A stretch of 64,000 bases of DNA from Gonatopus flavifemur (lineage: Eukaryota; Arthropoda; Insecta; Hymenoptera; Dryinidae). Position 1 is the stretch's first letter, and the number at the start of each line of letters is the position of its first letter. The position numbers and the translations under genes were made by a program. This document shows, piece by piece, positions 22,321 to 31,874 of the stretch. The notes under the pieces were generated by a model, which was given only the letters and a program-made list of their open reading frames with translations, searched no databases and had not been told where the DNA came from. Location of the stretch: NCBI GenBank assembly GCA_018340375.1, contig JAFFJZ010000001.1, positions 16,324,001 to 16,388,000 on the forward strand. Direction: 5' to 3'.

Positions 22321-23841
22321 AATTGAGCCCCTGGATCGAGAAACTCGCCGAGCGTTCGAACCGCGTCACAAATTTGATGCAAGAGGTCCCGTCGTAGGTC
22401 GAAAAAAGAGTCGGAATTTTGGAAATGTAAAAATACTAAGTGGTAGAGCTTAAAAAATCAATCAAAGTTACTCTTCACGATTTTTTTCGGCAAAATTCTC
22501 CGAGTTCAATACTGACTGCACGTGAGTGAGCCTGCTTACACCTGGTCGTTCATTTTTGAGCTTTGTCATCACTTCAAAGGCTTCAATTTTGTACCCACCT
22601 GGAAACCCGTGATCAAGCTCAACTACCAGCGATCATGCCAGACAAACGATTCTCACCCGTGATCATGCAAAATCTCACCGACTGAGGAATATTCATACAA
22701 AATCACTGTGTGTTGATTTTTTTATGACAAATACACATGCTTCATCATGCTAAATCGGCCCCAAACGCAGGTGCGTACACCTGATCACGCATGATCATGT
22801 CTGAAAACTGGAAACTAGAGAATGGGTTGCTGCATAAGCAGAAAAGTAGAAATGATTGACAATGAATTAGTGTTTGATAACATTGGTAAAGTTTCATTCC
22901 TTACGGAAAACTTATTGATTTTGTATGAATTTCTCATGCATAATAGAGCATAATCAAGCGTGATTGGGCTTGATTGGCCGTAGTTGAGCATGATTAGTCT
23001 TCATCACGCGCGTACAAAATTGAGGCCTGATCACGCCTGATTAGGCTTTAGTCATAAGCCGTGATTAGGCGTGGGCAGGTGTGGACAATTTTTCCACGGG
23101 AAGACCTTTTGAACAATTAAATTATTTGTAATAAGGCATCGATCATGAATTTTATTCACAGGAATAACCCAATATTCGTTTTCTTCGACCCAAAAAACAA
23201 ACCTACGTTGAGAAATCGAGCGAATACCACCTTTGCCGCGGATATTCATCCTATAAACGACGCGAAACTATGAAAAATTTTTGCTGCGCGGTAATGAATA
23301 AATGGCTGTATTTTGCGAACTATTAGTCGAATCAATCTGAAATTTTCCACAAAGTGAGTTCAAACACTAGTGAACAACATTCTCGCTGGGAGTTTTTTGT
23401 ATTTCGTACTTCCTCCACCACTTTTTTGATACAAGGCATGAAAAACGTGATTTTCACTTCGCATTAGAAATTTATTGATTTGTTATTAATTTTTACGAAC
23501 TTCACCTACATTCGCATCTTTGGGGAAGTCTCACGAATCGGAATTCGCAAGATTCATTTCGATTCATTGAAAAATGACCGAGTTAGAGCGAGTTGAATGT
23601 TGAAAAATAATCATTTTTGGTGTGAAAAAATTGATGGTTTGTGATTTTTCTTCTCGAAAATCGTCAATCATAGAAAAAAATCGTGAAGAGTAACTTGGAT
23701 TGGTTTTTCAAGCTCTACCACTTAGTATTTCTACATTTCCAAAATTCCGACCTTTTTTTTCGACCTACGACGGGACCTCTTGCATCAAATTTGTGACGCG
23801 GTTCGAGCGCTCGGCGAGTTTTTCGATCCGGGAGCTCAATT
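22321..23841. mobile_element. Foldback element with arms of about 170 bp
   Basis: The left arm (22321-22490) and right arm (23667-23841) are inverted copies with only a few differences. Matching stretches include ACTCGCCGAGCG, CCGCGTCACAAATTTGATGC, GAGGTCCCGTCGTAGGTCG and ACTAAGTGGTAGAGCTT. The centre holds a TGATCA island beginning exactly where the left arm ends. The arms contain short open frames that are only mirror images of each other. No transposase is seen. Confidence 0.75.
22490..23100. mobile_element. TGATCA word-island element, copy 2
   Basis: From CGGCAAAATTCTCCGAG to TTTTTCCACGGG this is colinear with about 550 bp of 12723-13362. The first roughly 60 bp of the element (present in copy 1) are missing. 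The junction falls in a T-rich run shared with the foldback arm, so the end was lost by deletion or recombination at insertion. Confidence 0.75.
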
Positions 23842-24256
23842 GGGATCAGTTGGTGCACATTGAATTTCGCAATCTAAACGTGGCAACGTCGGTGCTATGG
23901 ACACTTCAGAGAACATACACATTTCTCAATTTTCCAAAATATCGTCGATATTCTCGAGCCTCGAATGCGACAATATCGATATCGTCTCTGTTCTGATTAT
24001 AGAAATATCGTCTCGTACTCTCGTGTAGCCCTAAATGGAAATTGCAGTATCAAAAATCTCGAAATCCTCATCACATTAGTTCCGTTAAAAAACATACCAC
24101 GCTGAAAATATAATTTTGAATGATTTTCTTATCGTTAATTGAGGCCTTCATCTTGATAATATCATGGGTTTCAAACTGCTCTGATTTGTGGGGCGATTTT
24201 GACAATTCGCTAAATTCTATGTCCATTGGAACGGACATCAGGTCAGAAAGGATTAA

Positions 24257-25200
24257 TAGCAAAAATTCAATTGCTGAAAGATTCAATTTCAATCCATATT
24301 CAGTTTCACGTGGAAAATTATGAAAAATTCTATGAAATCATATGAAAATGACGAGATTTCCGTCTTATATTTTTCTCCGTGCAGCAGAAGTATAGTGATC
24401 GAAATGGATAGGTGAAATCAAACATCAGTCTCAATAGTTTTTAAATTACAGGAAGTATCTAAAATGGAATTTGGCACTCGAATCGATCAATAATCTCAAT
24501 AAATATTGATTGTGCGACCTATGCTTGAAACGCTTTCCACATTTCACTTTAGTCCCTTTTATCGATTCAGCACGTGTTTTCTGCTTTCTGGATCAGCTAA
24601 AGGTCGTTGAAACTTTTCTACGTTGAGGTGATGCTTATCAGGCACGGCTTGTTTCATCGAAATGCGAGGACGAAATACATCTCACAACCACGATAACTTG
24701 ATCTCCTACACCCAACAGACGTCGGACCGTACTTCAGAATTTCGAGGTCTGAGAATTACTCTTGATCGACCTTTTTATTTTCAGTTTCTTTCTTGACAAG
24801 CAACAGATTCGAATCGATTCACCTACAATATAAATTTCTGATAAACAAAGGAAATGTTTCAATTTCACAAACTTTGAAATTCAATACTTTATACGAATAT
24901 TATATATATCAAGATCGAGGTGTGATGTTTGTGTAATTAGTGTTTCATTTTTTTAATTGACAATGGGAACTATTGTGTGAGAGATGCGTCACTTCCTTTC
25001 GATAAATATGCAAAATTTCAGTCATATTATTACCAATCAATACAGAAAATGGATTTTTCCGTTGCTCTCAACATTCACCCTTTGAACAACATGAATACGT
25101 TCTTTTGATGATATTTCTATCAATAGGAAGAGTCTCTGTATATTAATATATTAAATGGAAGAGGTAGCTAGGAGTGAAAAATACGACAACAGTAACAGCA
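24257..25200. other. Intergenic sequence
   Basis: A single TTTTTCTCCGTGCAGCAG at about 24370 looks like an isolated end of the CACGG family. Nothing else was recognised. Confidence 0.35.
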
Positions 25201-25347
25201 TACTGAGAAAAAAACCTGGTTATGGTGACCAAATTGGTTCAGTTATCTCAAATACGTGATTTAAAATACGTGAAGTTTGGTAATTAACGAAATTTCTTAG
25301 TTGTGAATCTGTATGTCAGTAATTGTAACTAAATCTCTTTCTCAGTG
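25201..25347. mobile_element. Short CACTGAG-type MITE
   Basis: It starts TACTGAGAAAAAAACC (first base probably mutated from C) and ends TCTCTTTCTCAGTG. The 147 bp interior carries AATACGTGA and TTAGTTGT-like words and no coding frame. Termini match 61581-61940. CA precedes and TA follows, so the target duplication is not exact. Confidence 0.55.
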
Positions 25348-27244
25348 TATCTTGATACGCTGTGTGATTCTAAAATACACAAAGATTGCCTACAAGTTCC
25401 CAACGAAGTTTTCAGTTGCCTCAGTCGTTGTTTTACAGGTAAATAATTGAGGGATTTCAGGACCTTAAGAGAATGCTTCAGGGAAAGTGATTCTACTTCC
25501 ATGATTTAAATGAGAAGAAATGGAAGGAACGACGCATTTTCTTGTATCAACTTTGAAAGCTCAAATCAGATCTGATCGAGATCCCTTTGGATCTTATTAG
25601 ATTTGGTTACATCTTGACGTATCCAGTTACACTTTCAAAAATATATTCAAACTTTTTCGGAGTTTCATTTGGAAGTTAATTGAAGAAATGTATGCCATCT
25701 CGTGATTTCCTAAACCAGGGACCGTAGAAGCTGGAATTCCGTTTCCTCTGATATTTGGTTGAACTTGAGAAAAAATGGAAATGAGAAATGAAAACTTAAC
25801 GAAGAGAAAAAATATTCAACTAAAGATAGAAGCAACGAACATCAATCTCAAGTTCCGACTAAGGCTGCACCGCAATCTCTTCTCGGTGGAGAAAAGTTCT
25901 TTTCCAAAAAGGACGAAGGGAGAATCTTATACCTTATACAAGACGAACGCAAACAGAGTAAAGTTTCGGTATGCTCTCTCGTATTTCAAGAGCATAGAAA
26001 ACGGAAGAAGGAAAATTGCAAGTTAACAGCTGGAATACACTGTAAGTTAGATGCAACTAATCAAGAAGTGGTTCCAGTATTGATTATTTTGCTGTGTGAC
26101 CTGCGGAAATTTGAGATTACCCTCAGACGTTAGAGAATAATTGTTAGTTTACGAAGTTCGTAATTGCATAAAATAACAAAAATTCCCTCCCTTTCGAATA
26201 TATTTCGTTTTTTTCCATGAAATCTACAGTGAATGAGTTTTACGAATGATTTTGTGTTTCTTTACAGGCATTGTTTCGAGGATTACAATCGTGGGAGCTA
26301 GTTATCGTTTAATCATTTCTACTTCAATAATACTTTCATTGAAGTGTGTGAGGGATTGTATGATTTATTAATTTTTTTTTGTTCCTCCTTCTCCCACAGG
26401 CAGATTTTAATTCAAATGTTTGAGAATTCTCATGAGGAAGCTCTTCAGGGAGCATTATGAATTCAATAATTTGAAGTGAGAGGGGATAAGAAGCGAGGAT
26501 CGTTATGCACATTTGTGAAAAATCTCTCTGTGCTAAGAGGTAGAAGATATAAGAACGAAGCCGATTGAGAGATTTTTGAACACCCATTCTGACTCGAATG
26601 AAGACGAGACAAGGGGAATTTTCCACCTCTGTCTCTTAGAGAAAATACCTCATTGAACTGCGTTTCGTTTTAGAGAACTAAAGCTAACACGAAGGTTACA
26701 TTTGTTACTTCTTGGGGGAAAGCATCTTCTTTTCGTTTCACCCTCTTTTCTCCGTCAAGACAAACGGATATCATTTTCAAAGAATCTTCTCAGTTTTTGT
26801 TCCTCCCTTTGAGTTGGCGAAGGAAGGAAATGACGACAAAAGAGAACGCAATTTTCAGATCTTTATTTAGAATCTAACTAATGTCAATCATAAAAATCTG
26901 ATTTCTTCGCTCTAACAGGCCAGATATATCTTAGGAAATTCTTTTCTTGGGGATAAAAAGATACAATTTTTCTTGAAAGAAGATCCCATCGTACATTCGA
27001 TATAGATTTTTTGCTGAAATCTCGAATGTATTCAATTTCATACGTAATATGACGATGATGGAAAATTCGAGTCGAGTTTCATGTAATAATTTACGTGGAC
27101 AAAAAAAATTCGAGATTAAAGTTGTGTCATTCTTATGAATTCAATAGAATGTGTTTCGCTGAATTTAAAATATATTTTATTCCAAAAATGATGTTGTATA
27201 GATCTGTTGGTGCAGGAAAAGCTAATCCCTGGGCGTAAAATTCA
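25348..27244. other. Intergenic sequence
   Basis: No gene is supported. The 83-codon (25775-26026, plus) and 96-codon (26336-26626, minus) frames have no recognisable domain. I see no paired repeat ends. Confidence 0.4.
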
Positions 27245-28214
27245 ACAGGGTATGATTTATGCACGTAAGAATCGTACACGTATTGATTGTACACGAAAAA
27301 TAAAACCCAAAATTATTTACACTGATAATTTTTTTTTTAATACCCCATATTTAACACATAAGCTTAGGTGCACGTGAAATTATTTCATAAGAGAATTGTA
27401 CAATAAATATGTTTCATGCTTGAAAATTTGATTTTCAAAAGCTTTGAAAAAGTGATTCACAAAAATTGTACACATATTTTTATGCACGGACAAAAAATGT
27501 AATCAATTAGTGTTTAATGATTGTACACCTAATGAAATTCATATGAGAAATTTTGATTGTTTTATTGGATGGTTACTATGAATTAGATCAGGACTAAAAT
27601 AATTATACACTGATTAATTTTATTCTCTGATCGTGCATGAACAATATGTGTACAATTTTTGTTGATTACATTTTTAAAGCTTGTAAAATATTTTGTGTAC
27701 AATTTCTATGCCAATCAATTGAACGTGCACAAATAATCATTGCATAAAATATTATGTGTCAGACAAAAATTATTAGTGTAAATACTTTTGGGTTTTATTT
27801 TTCGTGTACAATTGATATGTGTATGATTCTTACGTGCGTAAATCATACCCTCCCGGGAAAAAAAATTCCATGCATGGACCCATATATGGATTCATATATG
27901 GTCATATATGAAAGTGGGGAATCTATCAGCATTGATCTCACTTCTCTCTCCTTTGGTTTTTCATCACATTCCATGTAAAATTGTGACATTGTTTGTCCAT
28001 ATATCGATGTATATGATAATGTATGATTGAATATGATCACATATGGCCATATACAGTCTCATTCATACATGATCATATATGGCCAAAATCCATATATGCT
28101 CATATATGATCTCATATATGTTTATATGTATTTCATATATGTTCATATATGATTCATATATGATTCATATACGCTCATATACGACCATATATGAATTATT
28201 TTTTCCCGGGCTGT
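27245..28214. mobile_element. TGTACA word-island element interrupted near its right end
   Basis: The left arm begins ACAGGGTATGATTTATGCAC. The right arm is its complement and would end CATACCCTGT, but it is split after CATACCCT by another element (27852-28210) whose CT duplication restores the final CTGT. CA flanks the whole on both sides (27243-27244, 28215-28216). The arms of about 75 bp and the interior contain about a dozen ATTGTACA/TGTACAAT words. No protein is encoded. Confidence 0.85.
27852..28210. mobile_element. CATATATG word-island element nested in the TGTACA element
   Basis: The ends are CCCGGGAAAAAAAAATTC and GAATTATTTTTTCCCGGG. There is a CT duplication at 27850-27851 and 28211-28212. 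CATATATG and near matches occur about fifteen times, spaced mostly 10-12 bp in the right half. The insertion is unambiguous because it splits the terminal repeat of the surrounding element. Confidence 0.9.
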
Positions 28215-28311
28215 CAAAAATTCGAATCGTTTTGTCCTCGCATTTGATTTTTGAACTGATTTCGTCATATGAAGGATAATACAATAAGAATTACAACATT
28301 TCAGGGCATAT

Positions 28312-28666
28312 TATAAGGGTTAGTTCTTACCAAAAAGTTAGTTCTAAGAGAAAACGATCAGTTCTAAAACGTAAAAACGCTTAGTTCTTGAAAAATTACC
28401 CGATTTTTAATGAAATATTTTCCTCTTTCTTTTTCTTTTTTTCAATCAAGTATCCAATATTGTTCTGTTACTGAATGAGCCTTCCACCTCATCTTAAGGG
28501 GTATTCATTCTGTAAAAATAAGACTTTATGCCAAAAGTAAAATTAAGGAAGAATGAAATAATTCAAGAAATACTTGTCACAGAAATGTAATTTTTTTTTT
28601 TTCAAATAAAGAAATCGAGTGTCCATCGTTTCGGTCAGTTCTTAGATTTCCTCAGAATATGCCCTG
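28312..28666. mobile_element. TTAGTTCT word-island element
   Basis: The left end is CAGGGCATATTATAAGGG and the right end CCTCAGAATATGCCCTG, a clear inverted repeat. TTAGTTCT/CAGTTCTTA words occur about six times, near both ends. The centre is A/T-rich and non-coding. Confidence 0.75.
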
Positions 28667-28790
28667 CAATATTTTATAGTGATTTGATAGTATCATGTCT
28701 CATCCCTTGAGAAGTACTCCTCAAATGTGGAATAGAATATTAAAAGCCTTCGAAACTGTCGGGTAATTATCCTTCTTGCGTAACTTGTAC

Positions 28791-28908
28791 CCCAGCAGAA
28801 ATGACTCTAGCCATCTCATAGTTAATGTCAAGGCCCTGTCTAGTGACTAGCTTCACTGCTAGTGCCTTGAAAGGTGCCAGACAACCACTATAATCATTTT
28901 TACTGGGG
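28791..28908. mobile_element. Short CCCCAG-terminated MITE with TA duplication
   Basis: CCCCAGCAGAAATGAC at the left pairs with ATCATTTTTACTGGGG at the right. TA is on both sides. Its 118 bp carry TAGTGACTAG and CACTGCTAGTG palindromic words. Confidence 0.75.
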
Positions 28909-28911
28909 TAA

Positions 28912-29018
28912 CCCATATGGCACAAATGTCTCAGTAATATCTCCAGAATATTCTGACAATATTACAATGTCTCCAGAATATTCTGGAGATATTACTGAGA
29001 CATTTGTGCTATGTGGGG
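28912..29018. repeat. Strong hairpin with arms of about 45 bp
   Basis: The arm beginning CCCATATGGCACAAATGTCT is matched in inverted orientation by AGACATTTGTGCTATGTGGG with few mismatches. The 16-18 bp loop lies between two CCAGAATATTCTG palindromes. It starts 4 bases after the preceding MITE. Transcribed, it would form a stable stem. Confidence 0.75.
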
Positions 29019-29650
29019 AGTATATCGGACGAGAACGGGACTATTTCAAGATTGTAGCCTGAATTGCTCTTCCAACAATTGAAAGCAATATTCACGAATC
29101 AGAACAAAATCAGTATACAGGCGTACCCCGGTATCTGCGGGGGTGAGGTTCCGCAAGTGGGCCGCACATACCGAAGCGTTGCTCTTATGGGAAAAGGGGG
29201 GTTCAAGTTCTAGAAAACGGACAAAAACTACATTTGTATATTTTTTACACGTACTTTACTATTATTTCGTGAAAAATTGCGTGATTTGAGTTTGTTTAGC
29301 CCGTCGTGTAGTATCCAAATACAATTCTCGATAACATTTCAATGCATTTTCACAATCATTTTCGAATTTAAGACTTCTGATCATCATTGGATCACTTTCG
29401 ACTGCTTCTTCTATCGCGTCTTCGATCATCTTGATGATTTGAAAAATGGATTTCATTGAAAAAATATCAGGCTGCAATTCTTCAGGCTCCTCTTCCATTT
29501 CTTCTGGCTGGTCTACAATTTTTTCAACGTCTTCAACGGACAAAACTTGATTAACAGGCTCTACTAATTTCAAAATCTCAATTTCTTTAACATCCACAAA
29601 ACCTTCGCCACCGACGTGACGAGCCAAATCAACAATCCCCCGTACAACTA

Positions 29651-30941
29651 CAGGTTGGTTGAAAAGTTCCTGCGCTCACCAAGAGATAGCACTGCCAGCT
29701 CAAAACTTTTTTTTTCTCAAGTTGATATATCTGTCCTGAGAACACATGCAAAGTTACAAGTCATTCTGTCAATTCATTCTTTGTTTACAAGCCATTTGAA
29801 GTTGACGTGTCATTGATTTTTCTCAATATGGAAAAAATTGAATATCGTGCAGTCATTAGATTCTTTGTTTTGAAGGGTTTGAAAGCAAAGGAAATTTATG
29901 AACAATTGTTAGAAGTGTATAAGGAGTCCTCACCTTCAAAACGCACCGTTGAATTTTGGGCTGGTGAATTTAAACGTGGTCGTACTAGCCTTGAAGACGA
30001 TCCACGCGAAGGACGACCAAAAACTGCAACCACAGCAGAAATCATTGAGCATATACATAATATGGTTAGTGAAGATCCAAGTTTGACTAAGCGTGAAATT
30101 GCTAATGCCATAGGCATCTCAGACGAACGAGTACTCCATATTTTACATGAAAAATTACGTATGAAAAAACTGTTTGGAAAGTTAGTGCCGCACACGTTAA
30201 CAATTCAACAAAAACTGGATCGAAAACAAATTTCTCAGCGTAATTGGGAGCGTTTTAAGCAGAATAAAACCGACTTCTTGCGTCGTTTTATAACTATGGA
30301 TGAGACTTGGATCTACCACCATGATCCTAAATTGAAACAAGAACGCTTACAGTGGACTGAAGCTGGTTGTTCAGCTCCAAAGCAGGTGAAGTCACAACGA
30401 TCAGCAAAGAAGGTTATGGCATCAGTTTTTTGGGATGCAAAAGGAATTTTGTTCATTGATTATCTTCAGAAAGGTAAAACAATCAACTCCGAATATTACT
30501 GCAGCCTTTTGGATCAGCTGGATGAAAAAATTCATGAGAAAAGACCTGGTTTAAAGGAGAAAAAAATCATTTTTCATCAAGATAATGCACCTGCTCACAA
30601 AAGTGTTTTGACGATGGCTAAATTCAAAGAACTCAAGTACGAATTGCTTGAACATCCACCGTATTCGCCAGATTTGGCTCCTAGCGACTACTATATCTCC
30701 AGAAATCTCAAACAATTCCTTCGTGGAAAGCATTTTTCATCGAATGAAGAGGCCATAGCAGCCGTAGACGGTTATTTTGCAAAGCTTCCGGAAAACCATC
30801 ATAAGGATGGGATAAAATTATTGGAAGATCATTGGAACAAGTGTATTGAGCTTCTAAGAAATTATATTGAATAAAAATATATATTTCGTAACAAAAACAG
30901 TATTCTTTCATTTCGAGCGCAGAAACTTTTCAACCAACCTG
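29651..30941 (+). mobile_element. Complete irritans-type mariner element
   Basis: It is 1291 bp with 27-bp inverted termini that differ at one position. The left end starts CAGGTTGGTTGAAAAGTTCC and the right end is its complement. TA is duplicated at 29649-29650 and 30942-30943. It is inserted in the Tigger transposase frame. The near-identical ends and open transposase indicate a young insertion. Confidence 0.96.
29828..30874 (+). CDS. Mariner transposase, full length (348 aa)
   Basis: This enzyme cuts the element out at its terminal repeats and inserts it at a TA dinucleotide, acting in the nucleus as a dimer. The start chosen is MEKIEYRAVI at 29828, seven codons inside a longer frame, because it gives 348 residues, the length of Himar1-type transposases. 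The N-terminal half (about 1-115) holds two helix-turn-helix motifs joined by a GRPKT linker. The catalytic DD34D triad is complete: D158 in MDETW, D252 in HQDNAPAH and D287 in YSPDLAPSDYY. The conserved WVPHEL linker reads LVPHTL, so its tryptophan is leucine, a possible loss of function. KVMASVFWDA and GKTINSEYY are typical of the irritans subfamily. There are no internal stops. Activity itself is not shown. Confidence 0.95.
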   Translation: MEKIEYRAVIRFFVLKGLKAKEIYEQLLEVYKESSPSKRTVEFWAGEFKRGRTSLEDDPREGRPKTATTAEIIEHIHNMVSEDPSLTKREIANAIGISDERVLHILHEKLRMKKLFGKLVPHTLTIQQKLDRKQISQRNWERFKQNKTDFLRRFITMDETWIYHHDPKLKQERLQWTEAGCSAPKQVKSQRSAKKVMASVFWDAKGILFIDYLQKGKTINSEYYCSLLDQLDEKIHEKRPGLKEKKIIFHQDNAPAHKSVLTMAKFKELKYELLEHPPYSPDLAPSDYYISRNLKQFLRGKHFSSNEEAIAAVDGYFAKLPENHHKDGIKLLEDHWNKCIELLRNYIE

Positions 30942-31560
30942 TACGTGCACACCTTCTTCTGAAAGAGATTGTTCCTCAACATTTGCCGGAAATAACTTAT
31001 TCCAGCTACCAATCAAAGTGGACGTTTTCACTTCCTTCCAAGATTTATCAACGTATGCAATTGACTGCAGAATGTTAAACTGCTTCCAAAAATTTTTCAC
31101 AGCATCTTTTGGATCGCCAGAACTAACCTGTGCCTGATTTACAATTTCAAACATCCTTTTCATCACACGCCTGAGGTAATAAGCTTTAAAAGTTGCAATG
31201 ACATTCTGGTCCATCGGCTGAATAAGTGAAGTTGTGTTTGGTGGTGAAAACATCACTTCCACATCTGGGTGAAGCGTTTGCAGTGATGTAGGATGACTAG
31301 GAGAATTATCCATCAGAAGCAAGACTTTGAATGCAAGATTTTCCTTATTTAATTTTTCTCTAACTTCAGGTACGGAACAGGGCTGAAACCATTCTTGAAA
31401 ATTTTTCTTCGTGTCCCATGCACTCTTGTTGGATTTCCAAAATACTGGGAGAAGTGCCTTATTCTTATTTTTCATTGATCTTGGGTTTTCTGATCGGTAC
31501 ACAAGCATCGGCTTGCATTTTATCGTACCAGAAGCATTAGCGCACAACAGCAGTGTATAC

Positions 31561-31648
31561 CTTAATATGTACATATATAACTTGATGTATAACATATTAT
31601 GGATATTCAATCTGCTCAAATGTGAGAAAATAGAGATTCAACTGTTAC
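31561..31648 (-). other. Intron of the Tigger transposase
   Basis: On the minus strand the donor is CAG|GTAACAG (exon ends at 31649) and the acceptor ACATATTAAG|GTATACAC (exon resumes at 31560). Splicing gives in-frame KDRYTLLLCANAS, the conserved wording of this family. The 88 bp, AT-rich size is normal for an insect intron. Confidence 0.8.
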
Positions 31649-31651
31649 CTG

Positions 31652-31874
31652 CACTGTCAGAAATATTATGAAGTTTTTTTCAATACCGTACATGAATTCA
31701 GGTTAATACACATTTTACATTAAATTTAATGTACCAAAACATTGAAAAAATATAGATTTTGCTATAGTTTACATTAAATTTAATGTAAAATGTGTATGAA
31801 ACTCAATTCATGCGCGTATTTGAAAGAAACTTCCAGCAAATACATTAAAATTAATGCAGAAATTTCTAACAGTG
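31652..31874. mobile_element. CACTG-terminated MITE inside the Tigger transposase
   Basis: The ends are CACTGTCAGAAATATT and AGAAATTTCTAACAGTG-like (inverted). TG occurs at 31650-31651 and 31875-31876, a 2-bp duplication. A large internal inverted repeat (ACATTTTACATTAAATTTAA and complement) lies near 31711-31795. It adds about 36 codons and then a stop to Tigger exon 1. Confidence 0.85.

Larger units (their letters stand above)
19864..24252. mobile_element. TTAA-flanked piggyBac-like element, enlarged by insertions
   Basis: TTAA at 19860-19863 is followed by CCCTTTCTGACCTGG, and CAGGTCAGAAAGGA is followed by TTAA at 24253-24256. TTAA duplication with CCC-type ends is characteristic of the piggyBac superfamily. 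About 150 bp at the left and about 225 bp at the right align with the copies at 43571-45077 and 57378-58937. The roughly 4 kb between is much longer than in those copies and contains at least four other elements. No transposase was found, so this is a non-autonomous copy. Assigning the whole span to one insertion rests on the matching TTAA. Confidence 0.65.

Noticed and set aside
22208..23996. Two open frames of 81 and 98 codons as genes
   Set aside because: They lie in or across the inverted arms of one foldback element and are largely complements of each other.
29807..29827. Seven extra N-terminal codons on the mariner transposase
   Set aside because: The inner methionine gives the exact family length and the MEK-like start typical of irritans mariners. 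The upstream codons have no counterpart in the family.
29896..30195. Minus-strand 99-codon frame inside the mariner
   Set aside because: It is a shadow of the transposase, whose plus-strand frame carries all family motifs.
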